From Melampsora larici-populina 98AG31 (taxonomy: Eukaryota > Basidiomycota > Pucciniomycetes > Pucciniales > Melampsoraceae): a stretch of 64,000 bases of DNA. Position 1 is the stretch's first letter. Each line of letters begins with the position of its first letter. The position numbers and the translations under genes are program-made. The stretch lies in assembly GCF_000204055.1 (NCBI RefSeq), contig NW_006768782.1, positions 528,467 through 592,466 on the forward strand, written 5' to 3'. This document shows, piece by piece, positions 9,484 through 18,813 of the stretch. The notes beneath the pieces are model-generated. The model did no database searches, was not told where the DNA came from, and saw nothing but the letters and a program-made list of their open reading frames with translations.

Positions 9484-10912
9484 CTAAAGAGTTAAACAGC
9501 TGTGGGAAAGACACTACGATCGATCCGAAAGATTGTAGAATACGAAAGAGAAAAGAAAAAAAATCAAGTAATATTAGTATTACTTCTTTAACTTCACTTT
9601 GAGTAAGATAAAGTTATTAAAAGGATAGAGAGAATTGATTGGAGTGTAAGTAAGGATGATGATAAGGAATTTAGATTATGAAGGTTACTTTTGATTTTTA
9701 AAATAACTTTGATGAAGTTACAGAGTTTTTGAAAGTTGATTGGTTGATTCGAGTGAGTACAATAAAGATAGCAATTCGATCTGTTCACAATTGATTTGCT
9801 TGAGGGGATATCGAACTCAAAAGTAGATCGATTCTTATACGAATGAGGTTGTCGATTAGGTCCGTTTCCGATACGGATCTGTTCGAGAATCACTATTAGA
9901 ACGAAGTAGGTCAGTACTTTGTAAAAGTAATTAATACTTATCTGTTGTGAGCTGACTCACTTTTGTTATTCTTTTTTGGACTTCTCGTCGTGAGGAAATG
10001 GTCTTTCGAGTCTGTGTTCGCGGTTGTAAGTCGGATAGAAGGTAATTTTTCTTAATCGAAAGGTGGAATTTGGTGTTATTGGTCGAGATTCTTCGGAATA
10101 AAGAAAAAAAATATAGAGATCAAGAGAAAAAAAAGAATTGTGGCTTTCTTTTCGAAAGTACTTACTTCGGTCCTTTTGGTTTGTTTGGTACGGCTTGTCC
10201 GATCGGAACAAAAATTGATTTTCCGATTTTGATCGGAATGCCCCGCTAATTCTTTGTCCGCTTCTAATTCTTTGATTGATCGTCCACTTCGATATCCTGA
10301 AATTGATAGTTCTTGTCGTTTCTTGATATCGATAAGTTTCAAAGGATGTTTTGTGTTTTCTAATATCCTTTGTCTGGATGTTCCAAATTCCAAGTCTTGT
10401 ATATGTAATTACTCGACTTGTCGGTGTTGTAATGTGCCTTTTACTCCGGTCCTTTCTATTCTCAACTTTGGGAATACTCGAAAGGGATGTTTTTAAGTGT
10501 GTCACTTTCAGAAAAACAAACAAAACAAAACAAAAATAATAACAGCAACAACAACAACAAAAAAAAATTGAAATATGATATTGTGAAAATATGAGAGGTT
10601 CCTTAAAAAATTGAACAATTTTTTGAAATTGGATGAGAGGGTGTTGCTGTAGATTGGGTAAAAAGTGGTTGATGATCAATCACAATGCTCAATTTATTGG
10701 TGATTGTTTTTCTAATATGTAGTACTTGAGAATTTTGTTATTTAGGAGTGTGAGGTGACTGTTATGAGTTAAGTGAAATGATTGGTGATCAATCACACTT
10801 AGTTCTACAGTCTGCTGATTGGTTCTTATGCTTTTGTCTAGAGGTATGGAATCTCACACTTTTGGTAAAAGTTGAGGTTGATTTTGGGTTTCAACACGAT
10901 GAGGCCCCCAAA
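9484..10912 (-). other. Ty3 leader region, possible further 5' exons
   Basis: A stretch of 1.4 kb between the 5' LTR and the first supported exon. It holds further minus-strand donor signals (near 9968 and 10161) and open segments, but I could not fix a start codon. Near 10520-10570 there is an AAC-rich low-complexity run (minus GTT repeats) and poly-A. Confidence 0.4.
10893..10910 (-). promoter_or_regulatory. Candidate primer-binding site of the Ty3 element
   Basis: Two bases inside the 5' LTR the minus strand reads TGGGGGCCTCATCGTGTT. The TGG is expected for pairing with the CCA end of a tRNA. I could not assign the tRNA. It does not match initiator Met, so the primer may be another tRNA or self-priming. 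Confidence 0.45.
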
Positions 10913-11904
10913 TGTGAGGGTTGGGTGCTCAGATGAGTACTCAAGGCTCACTAATTTGGGCAATGTAGAGATTTGTAGTTTGTAATTGATTAATTATATT
11001 TCAAATATAATGTAAGTACAACTAGAAATATAGAAAGAGGAGGAAGGAAAAAGGGGACTGGTCTGTTTGGATAAATCCAGACAGACTACAGTTAGTTGAC
11101 TCCTTAAAAGGAGGTTTATAATTATATTACTTAAAAGTTATAATTATAGAAGGTTGGATCCAAGGCCTTCCTTTAATCTTTATGTAACAGATTAAAGAGT
11201 GAGATGAAGGTCACTACTCTGGTTGTTCTTAAAGTCACCAACTTGGGGTTGTTCTTAAGGTCACCAGCCTGAAAGTGCTTGTACGTAGGTCACTAGCCTT
11301 GGGTTGTTGGAAGGTCACCAACCTAAAATAGTTTCTACTTGGGGAAAGTAGAGGATCCAGGGGGGTGAAGGAATTACTTACTTTTAATCAAGGAACTGAT
11401 TAAAGTAATGAAGATAATCACTAGTCTTATATTTATAAGACTCTTGATGTTTACTTCAGTAGAACTTTAATTGTTCTTAAAAGTAGTGTGTAATAAAAGC
11501 TTGGGGGGAATCTCTGAAGGCTGAGAGAGAAGAGGTTTATATACTCTTCTCTCCAAACCTAACTGTGGTGATATTTGCTTATATCACTACTGTGGTTTAG
11601 GGTTTAATTAGTACTATTAGTTATGGTTATCATTAATGCTACATAATTACATATACCTGATATGTATATTATGTAGTATAAGCATTTTAACTCTTGACAC
11701 TGAGTTATGAGGTGTAAATAATGTTTTATTACATATTACATATGATTTTACATGTACTTGTATATGTAATTAATGTTTATATGTATTTTATTACATGTTA
11801 CATGTGTTTTATAAGCTGTATGTACATGTAATTAGTTGTCTAAAGGTGGTTATCTATGTTACAAGTTAGTCTTTGGGTACATACATATGTACCCAGGGCT
11901 GACA
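10913..11904 (-). repeat. Ty3/gypsy 5' LTR (992 bp)
   Basis: The promoter LTR for the minus-strand element, same length and sequence as 278-1269. It contains the TATA motif at 11537-11543 and the AGGTCAC repeats near 11205-11325. Confidence 0.95.
11537..11543 (-). promoter_or_regulatory. Putative TATA box in the Ty3 5' LTR
   Basis: The minus strand reads TATATAA within GAGTATATAAACC, just downstream of a GA-rich tract. It is the only strong TATA-like word I found in this part of the LTR and is placed to drive minus-strand transcription. No start site is shown. Confidence 0.4.
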
Positions 11905-11909
11905 TTATG
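11905..11909. repeat. Target-site duplication TTATG, right copy
   Basis: Exact match of 273-277. The duplication lies inside the copia gag codons, so the host reading frame resumes when one copy is removed. Confidence 0.95.
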
Positions 11910-12592
11910 AACCAACCACTGCGAACTCTAGTTGTGTCAATGGTAAGAGTCTTGGAACTGCTGAAGAAGACGAGGAGTTTCACATGACCGGAAGAGTTTC
12001 TGTGATTCTGTTCATTCTTCAACGCTCGAATTACGGAGACAGAATCAGTCGTCTTTTGTTGTACGAGTGGTGTTACCACGTGAGCCCAGTCGTCGGGTAG
12101 TGAGTTGATCAGAGAGGTAGTGTAGATGTCATCGGCAGTGAGCGGATGATCAGTTGTGATGAGCGATGAGAGTTTTTCAAAGAGACGATTCATTGATTGA
12201 AGATGGGTATCTAGATCGATTTCTCCCATCTTCAAGGTAATTAGAGAGTTTAAAACTATCATACGACCACCCGAGGTAGAGTCCTCATGTGCAAGGCGTA
12301 AAGCCTTCCACATGGCAGCAGCGTTATGTCGGTGGGGTTTGAGATATTGATAATTAACGTCGTCGACAGCACGACTGATAAGCGTACAGACACGCGCATT
12401 ATCATCTTCCCAGGTCGAGGACCTCGATTTGGGATCCACTTCCTTGAGGACATAGGTAAGTTTCGCATTGACAAGATAGAGTTTGATAGCAAACTCCCAG
12501 TCGAGATAATTAGAGTTATCACCAGGGGGTTTCAACGCTGTAATGCCCAAGAGTTTGTTCAAACGATCATTGGAAGTAGTCATAGATGACAT
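11905..12592 (-). CDS. Ty1/copia Gag N-terminal part, interrupted by Ty3
   Basis: The start codon at 12592 gives MSSMTTSNDRLNKLLG, followed by the typical copia Gag (UBN2-like) pattern: NYLDWEFAIKLYL, AAMWKALRLAHED, the MNRLFEKLSSL helix and SLPDDWAHVVTPL. The frame runs into the TTATG duplication at the Ty3 insertion. It continues at 277 with the CCHC knuckle, so the insertion cut Gag between its core and the zinc knuckle. The encoded copia Gag is therefore inactivated in this copy. The nearby 5' LTR and primer site confirm orientation. Confidence 0.85.
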
Positions 12593-12886
12593 AGTGAAGA
12601 AGAACAATGAAGAAGGAGAATAAAGCAAGAACGAAGTGGGGGGATATACTGTTGAAGTGTATAAGATGGGAAAATCCAGTGTTGCTGATGCACAAACACA
12701 AAGCTAGAAGAGATTGGAGAGTGTTGGTATGTATGACAGAGCAACTAAGTAGAAACTATAACACCGGTACACTAATATAGTAACCGGGGACCCTTATAGA
12801 GTGGCGCAAGATGTACGAGATAAGATTTAGACCTTGTAGATGGTTTATTAAACGTAAGTCAAAAAAATCTAGCAGTTGGTAGAGAT
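12593..12886 (-). other. Copia untranslated leader
   Basis: Sequence between the copia primer site and the gag start codon. I see no ORF or clear structure. Confidence 0.6.
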
Positions 12887-12899
12887 GGGTCTCATAACC
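12887..12899 (-). promoter_or_regulatory. Copia primer-binding site (half-tRNA type)
   Basis: The minus strand reads GGTTATGAGACCC directly after the LTR end. Copia elements commonly prime from the anticodon region of initiator Met tRNA (GGGCTCATAACC). This site matches its complement with one extra base. It supports the copia assignment. Confidence 0.7.
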
Positions 12900-13171
12900 T
12901 GTTGCGATCAACTGGAGCGCATGAATAGGAGATGGAAAGGGTGAGGAAAAGAACCCTTTCCTGATGTGGCTCCAGGTAGTTTATATACAAAAGGTGTCTT
13001 ATGTAACAATTGTGTAATACTTATGTAAGCACTATACAAGATTCATCGAGTAAACAGAATGACATGTGAGATGATTGAAGGAAGCATTTGATGGTGGGAA
13101 AGCACACTATAGATGATTGTACATTGGAATATGATCAGGTTCTCGTGACATAATCTGTGACTATTCCAACA
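12900..13171 (-). repeat. Copia 5' LTR (272 bp)
   Basis: On the minus strand it starts TGTTGGAATAGTCAC and ends CAACA, so the ends form the perfect TGTTG/CAACA inverted pair typical of copia LTRs. A minus-strand TATA box (plus TTATATA) lies at 12981-12987. The partner LTR is outside the window, so the insertion duplication cannot be checked. Confidence 0.85.
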
Positions 13172-14124
13172 GGGTTATGCAAACTGACTTGATTCCCTGG
13201 GGGCAAATAGGGCTGCCACTCTAGGCCTGAACCGTTACGACCAAATCAGTTTTCCCAATCATCTACAAGAGTGATTAATTTGTTGTAAAAGTCGTCAAGC
13301 TCAGGATTCCCTATCTGGGAGTAGCACGGATTGTTGAAGCATTGGACTTGGAGACCCGGGCAACATCGAGTTTAATTGCAAAATGGGCCCCACACCCTGA
13401 TATTAAACTCCAAGTAAAGTTGTGCTAGTTTATGATATTGGTCTGTGCTTGTAGTCCTTGGGTGCGTGAATGGATCCTCTGCTCTCCTGCCAGAAATTGA
13501 TGTGTCAGATAGATCTTTTATGAATGGAGCTTATGTCCTGAAGGAGGATTGGGGACCCTCCTTCACTCTGACTGAGTCTGGTTTTCAAGGAGTTCACCAT
13601 GAATAGAAAAATTGGACTCAGTGTATAGCCAAATTGACTCAATTCACAAAGACATATACACAAGTCTGGCTCGCAGCGCAGACAGCAGTGCGGAGCGCTG
13701 CGCCCGGCGCTATCGCCTCCTTACCCAGGACCCGCAGGGTCCGGGTAGCTACGCCGCGCGCTGCCATTTTGGCCCCAGGAAATTAACAGCCACGCTTTCT
13801 GCCACTCGATCAGCCACCACTATAGGTCACGCTACTTGGAACTTCAATTCACCATCCACCCATCCACCTCCACCTATACAATTCTGTGGTGCCAAATGTT
13901 TACCAATTCAAATGATCTGATCATATTAAATATCAAGTCAAATCATCTGATCTCCCAGCTCGAATGAATGTGGCGATTGTATTTGGCGTACGGATATGGT
14001 GCCGGTGGTATATCAGTGTGCCTCTCTTTGATCGACTTTCTGCACAGCTTCCATGCGATTAATACAGAAATATGAATTTGGTCTGGGTGTTAACTGGAGT
14101 TTGGTATTCTTCTTTTGGATTAAG
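13172..14124. other. Intergenic, with a GC-rich repeat
   Basis: No convincing gene. Positions 13655-13800 are much more GC-rich than their surroundings, with words such as GAGCGCTGCGC and CCGCGCGCTGCC. They share the motif CAAGTCTGGCTCGCAGCGC with the opposite strand at 18990-19015. The short open frame at 13612-13920 is low complexity. An upstream exon of the OPA3-like gene may lie near 14050-14083. Confidence 0.5.
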
Positions 14125-14828
14125 TCCTTTCACTTTCAATCAAAACCTTGAGTAAACTGATTGCTAGTAGATTGAAATCAGGAGCTCAAGTGAGTGCTCA
14201 GACTTGAACTACTTTGTCGTTGTCTTTGAGATTGAAGCCTTAAGACATTATCTTTTGGAAATCGGGTTATAGGATCATCCTCAGTAAGTCACTTATCTAT
14301 TTCCATTTTATTTCTTCTGAAAAGCTAATTAAAATTTGTTTCCAAAGGTTTCAAAAGATTTGTGTTGGTGTAGCTCAATCTTTACAACGTTATGAAACCA
14401 GATTAGCCTCAATCTTTTCCAAAATCCAACCGACCATCAGACCCCTAAGGTACGTTTAGAATCCTTTCATGCTCAGTAAGCTTCTTGGAATAGTCCTACT
14501 TAAAATGTTTTGGTGGGTTGGGAATAACTCATAGTCAACCTAAACTTTGCATTTGATCTTGATGAATTTCGTTCATACATTTTTGAATCGATGATCATTT
14601 GATCTTGAACCGAATATCTTGATTGATCTTTAGTGACACTAAAGCTATTCAAAATGGTGCCAATTTTTTATCTGAAGCTTCTTTATTCACTGTAGCACTC
14701 GGTTTAAGTATGTTATTCCTTATATTTATGTATTAGAATTGATTAATCAAAAGGATCTGATTGTTCTGGTATTTTTTTCAGTTGTTGGAGAAAACTTACG
14801 TAGTAGGATCCAAAACGCGAATCGTTGA
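14125..14828 (+). CDS. OPA3: OPA3-like mitochondrial protein, 5' end not resolved
   Basis: Exons: (14125)-14189, 14273-14283, 14348-14449, 14634-14707, 14782-14828, all with GT-AG borders and consistent phase. The product carries the OPA3 family signature in order: LSIKTLSKLIASRLKSGAQ, DHPQFQKICVGVAQ, then RPLSDTKAIQNGANFLSEA, then LFTVALGLIVGENLRS, and stop. OPA3-like proteins are small mitochondrial proteins (about 110-180 aa) tied to mitochondrial shape and lipid metabolism. The second exon is only 11 nt. An in-frame stop at 14121-14123 shows that a further upstream exon supplies the start; one possible source is the ATG at 14054 spliced to 14125, but that intron would be about 41 nt. The family call is firm; the first exon is not. 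Confidence 0.82.
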
Positions 14829-15042
14829 GATCAAATTAATGGAAGATTGGAATAACTTGAACAATTGATTTCTACAATCAAGCAAGATTGACCTTTTTGC
14901 GTAAGATCAGATTGAGGGAATGATTGGTTGATAGTGTTTTTGGATCAGTTCTGGATAGATTGAATTACAGAACTTAAAACACTTTCTATACAATTTCTTT
15001 ACACATTACCTCCCAATACCTTTATTTAGATTTTATTTCTTA

Positions 15043-15077
15043 GAGCATCTCCAACGGTGCTCGCAAAATGCGGGCTC
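15043..15077 (+). repeat. Harbinger left terminal inverted repeat
   Basis: 35 bp starting GAGCATCTCC. It pairs with 18776-18810, differing at position 20 (C versus T). The preceding TTA (15040-15042) is the target duplication. Confidence 0.92.
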
Positions 15078-15678
15078 TCGACAATACAGGCGATAAAAAC
15101 GCCAAAAAACGCCGCAGCGGACCTTGCAAAATGCGAGGTGGGACGTCAAGACTCTCAACATTTTTGTCGAGAGTCTCCAGATCTGGGGGCTCAATCAAGA
15201 CTCTCGACATCACGTGCACCCCCAGTATTGGCATAGCGCTATAGCGATACCCGTTTTATTCAAGCCTACACTTGAGTCTCTAGCTGAATTGAAGTCAACA
15301 AGACATCATGGAACATTCAATCAATCCTACCTCCGTTGACGTCAAGAGCCAAGGAGCCAAGAGGTGACCTTTGAAGAAGACCAGGCTACCTTTTTTCTTT
15401 TCTCATCATTGAAAATAATAATGCTAGTGTCATTTCTCTTGAACTTTCCAACAAAACACACCCTATCATACGATTGATGGGTATAAAAAACCATAGAATC
15501 AGCCAACCTTCACTTGCCTCAGACAATTTGCCTTGATTAATTCGTATTTGTTCGAAATCAACCCAAAATTGTAGTTTGTTTTGGACTTACTCATAGTAAT
15601 CTATCTCAAGAAATCTCATGTTTTCAATTTCAATTCTTTTATTGTTTTATTTCTTCATTGCATTGAACATACGCTCCA

Positions 15679-16834
15679 ATGGATTCCTACAACAACTCCG
15701 TCATATTTCCTTTCGATTCAATTGATCTTGGCCAGTACAAATCAGAGCCTTCAGCTCGCAATCCTACTGCAAAAGATCCAAACACCAAAGCACCGCCTGC
15801 AAAAGCAGCTATAAACAAGAAGAATTGGAGTCCAAATGAGGATGTCTTTCTTTGCAAGGCTTGGGCGCACACTTCAATTGATCCTGACCAAGGAGATTCA
15901 CAAAAGCGAACCACGTACTGGGGCCGTATTTTTGAAAACTTCGAGGAACAAGTATTAGATGCTACGGGTCAAGAAGCAAAACGTAACACATCAGCTTGCG
16001 AACGTCGTTGGGGAATAATTCAACATGATGTTAATAAGTTCTGTGGGGCGTATGATCAAGCCACATCGGCTCACTATACTGGGCGTGGACATCTTGATGT
16101 GGTGAGTCTAATTTTTGGCTTTGTTTTTGTTTGTTCAATTTTCTTAATTTTGGACATTTTCGTTGACTAGCTCGAAATTGCGCACCAGATTTACTCTGCC
16201 ACCAACAAGGACAAGCGCTTCACCCTTGAGCATTGCTGGGCTATCCTTCGCCAGCATCCCAAGTGGTGCACTACTTCGGATCACCCTAACAACAAGAGCA
16301 AGAAAGGACCCGGTGTCAAAAAGACCAACAAGACTACCACCAAAGCCGCAATGACCTCTTCCAACCCAACATCCGATGCGATCAATGCAGATCCCTTTTC
16401 CACCACTCAAGATGGAGATGCTCCTTCAGAATCCAACGAGGCAGAAAGACCAATTGGCCGCAAGAGATCCAAAGAATCCAAAGCTAATACCAAGAAGCGC
16501 GCAAACAATACGGGTGCTGACATTGCCTCTGCAAACATGAAGCTTGCCGAGGCATCTGCAGAAAAGGCAAAGATTGCAGCCATGGCTGCCGCAGATGCTC
16601 GTCAAGCGTTAGACGATAGAATCATGCTGAATCCCGCTCCGCAAGATCTCGATGAAGTACAAATGCAATACTGGCAAGACAGACAACAGCAGATTGCCAA
16701 TCGACTTCGCCAATCTTCATCCCAGGTAAGCAATTTGTTCAACTCAATCATCTTCATACTCACATATATGTTTAATCATACTTTAGATCTCGAAATCATT
16801 TCCAACTGATGAAGCAGATGGTGATGCTGAATGA
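15679..16834 (+). CDS. Harbinger accessory SANT/Myb-like DNA-binding protein
   Basis: Three exons (15679-16101, 16171-16725, 16787-16834) give 341 codons in consistent phase 0. The N-terminal half has a trihelix/Myb-SANT-like core: NWSPNEDVFLCKAWAHTS, YWGRIFENFEEQ, ACERRWGIIQHDVNKFCGAY. A NAM-associated C-terminal type region with a K/R-rich nuclear-signal-like stretch (RKRSKESKANTKKR) and an alanine-rich helix (LAEASAEKAKIAAMAAADA) follows. PIF/Harbinger elements use such a protein for nuclear import of the transposase and for binding the element ends. A TATA-like word lies at 15482. The coding sequence looks intact. Confidence 0.85.
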
Positions 16835-17213
16835 GATAGTTGAGGAGGATCTGACATGGTAGAACTCATCTCTCAGCTTACTTTGCAATTATCATTGAAC
16901 TACTTTATATGTGCGCATTGTTTTTGTCTCTCCAAATTTTTTTCTTGGTGATCAAAAGTGTTTACTTTCAACATTGGTGAGCGTGGTTTCAACTTTTGGC
17001 CAAACACTTGTTTCAGTGGTTATTTTCAAGTCATACTTCTTTATTTCAACATATGTGCGCGTTGTTTTTGTCTCTCCAAAAAGTTTTTAAAAATAAAAGA
17101 AAGAACCAACACAAAACTGAGGTAAAAAGAAATGAAAGGACACACACTAAAGTGAGGTAAAAATAAATGAAAGAACAAACAGAACACTTCCAATACGCTA
17201 AAGTAGTGAGCTA
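16835..17213. other. Harbinger spacer between the convergent genes
   Basis: Non-coding. It contains a direct repeat of about 30 bp (ATATGTGCGC then TTGTTTTTGTCTCTCC) at about 16908-16936 and 17051-17079, and an A-rich stretch of GARGTAAAAA words at 17100-17180. Probably the shared 3' end region of the two genes. Confidence 0.5.
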
Positions 17214-18571
17214 TTACTCTTGGTGCCCATGTTCATTCCAAACATGTTCAATCAAATCACGCAATAGTGCATGGTGTCGATGCTTATCACGCATGTTGCA
17301 AAGTCGAGTGAGGTATAGCTGGTATTCAGTGTATGAGTTGGGTGTAGGTTGTGGGGGTGGTCTTGCATCATCAAGGTAAGAGGGGATCCTTTTGTCGCGG
17401 TGGCCAGCAAGTCGATTTTGTTCAACTTGCATGTTGTGTAGAATGACTGCACAGTAAACTATGCTTTCCAAGTCGGCCTTCTTCCAAAGCCGTGCCGGAC
17501 CATGTAGAATTCCAAAACGTGCAAATAGAATTCCAAAAGTTCGCTCGACTTCTTTCCGTAAGGACTCCTGAAGTTTGGAGAAAACCTATGTACATACATA
17601 GATAAGACCAGGAAGTCAGACATGGAAATAGGAACACTGAGAGTCATCAAGGAAATACTTACCTGTTCTCTTTGATTACCATTGGGGACACTCTTGATCA
17701 AAGTTTCCCAATCGGGATAGATACCATCAGAGAGATAGTAACCCTGCTTGTATAAATTGCCGTTGACACTAAATTCCACCTCTGGAGCATTCCCCTCGGT
17801 AAGATCGCGGAAGAGTGGTGATCGATCGAGTATGCTGATGTCATTGAGAGTCCCAGGTAGACCAAAAAAGGCGTGCCAAATCCAAGTATTGTATGAGGAT
17901 ACAACCTCCAAAACAAGAGTAGGGACCTTTTCTTTCCCTCAATACAGACCGTGCCAGGCAGTGGGGCAGTTCTTCCACTCCCAGTGAGTGCAATCAATCG
18001 ACCCTAGCACTCCGGGTAGACCTTGTTCTCGAGCCTCTTCTAGCAACCTTTGAGTATCCTCAACTGTTGGTTTACGGAGGTATTCATCCTTATGCAAATA
18101 AACAACATCTTCACAAAACGTTTTGAGGCATTCAAGAGCTGTTGATTCACCAAGCTGAATATATTCATCTTGTCCATCGGCAGACCCTCCAGTAGCCATC
18201 TGACGCATTGCTGCGGTGATCTTTTGATGAGGAGAAAGTCCAAGTTGCTTGGCAGCATCGTATTTCTGAATCCAGTAACGGTTGTGAAGTTGGAGATCGT
18301 TGAGAAGTTGTTCAACTATTACTCGATCGACACGATAACGTCTTTGAAACTGGTCATCAGTATAAGAGTGATTTGTTGCAAAATACTGATTGAAGATGAT
18401 ATGATGAGCAAGATAAAGATGTCGAACAATTTGTTGACGAGTATTCTTTGGCTTGAACTCTTCCGGATGTTCTTCGTAGTACCAGGCTGCTGCTTGTGCA
18501 GCAGCTGCGTCTTCTTCAATGTCATCTTCAAAAAGGTCGTTGATAAATGCTGCAAGTTGGTCTGGATCCAT
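17214..18571 (-). pseudogene. PIF/Harbinger transposase (DDE_4-type) with one nonsense codon
   Basis: Exons 18571-17663 and 17585-17214. The start gives MDPDQLAAFINDLFEDD. Recognised blocks: helix-turn-helix-like region (YRVDRVIVEQLLNDL), GSIDCTHWEWKNCP with the first catalytic Asp, VSSYNTWIWHAFFGLPGTLNDI, YYLSDGIYPDW with the second Asp, and KEVERTFGILFARF with the Glu, then ILHNM near the end. Full length is about 425 residues, normal for the family. A single in-frame TGA at 17939-17941 interrupts it just after AWHGLY. The frame continues unchanged on both sides, and a C-to-T change of CGA is the simplest origin. The 77-nt intron is conserved in phase. The product is probably truncated before the second Asp unless the stop is read through. 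Confidence 0.85.
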
Positions 18572-18775
18572 GATGAGTATGACTCTGAAAGGAATTGACA
18601 ATTTGAAATATATATATGATGAAGTATATGTGTGAAGCCAAGTACGCATGTGTTTGAGTACAAACATACAAAAAGACTTCAATCGGGGGATCTACGTAAA
18701 TGTAGGTGCTCCGCTGTGCAGACACGCTTTTTTGACCCCCTACATCTGCGAATTTGCTTTGGGGGGTCTGTTTGG

Positions 18776-18810
18776 GAGCCCGCATTTTGCAAGCACCGTT
18801 GGAGATGCTC
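18776..18810 (-). repeat. Harbinger right terminal inverted repeat
   Basis: Reverse complement of 15043-15077 with one mismatch, followed by TTA at 18811-18813. Confidence 0.92.
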
Positions 18811-18813
18811 TTA

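Larger units (their letters stand above)
278..11904 (-). mobile_element. Full-length Ty3/gypsy chromovirus LTR retrotransposon
   Basis: An 11,627-bp element with 992-bp LTRs at 278-1269 and 10913-11904. Both LTRs start TGTGAGGG and end GGGCTGACA on the plus strand, and I saw no difference between them when reading. The 5-bp duplication TTATG is present at 273-277 and 11905-11909. Transcription runs on the minus strand: 5' LTR at 10913-11904, candidate primer site at about 10893-10910, an intron-rich leader or gene at about 7740-10700, a gag-pro-RT-RNaseH-integrase-chromodomain frame ending at 1293, a purine tract at 1270-1281 and the 3' LTR. The domain order RT-RNaseH-integrase-chromodomain marks the chromovirus branch. 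Matching LTRs and an intact pol mean a very recent insertion that may still be active. Confidence 0.95.
15043..18810. mobile_element. PIF/Harbinger DNA transposon
   Basis: A 3,768-bp element bounded by 35-bp terminal inverted repeats with one mismatch (start GAGCATCTCCAACGGTGCT) and flanked by the 3-bp duplication TTA (15040-15042 and 18811-18813), which is the PIF/Harbinger target. It carries the two genes usual for the group: a SANT/Myb-like DNA-binding protein (plus strand) and a DDE transposase (minus strand), arranged convergently. The intact ends and readable genes suggest recent activity. The transposase has one nonsense codon. Confidence 0.93.

Noticed and set aside
13612..13920. Short ORF over the GC-rich patch
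   Set aside because: Low-complexity text from a repeat; no family features.
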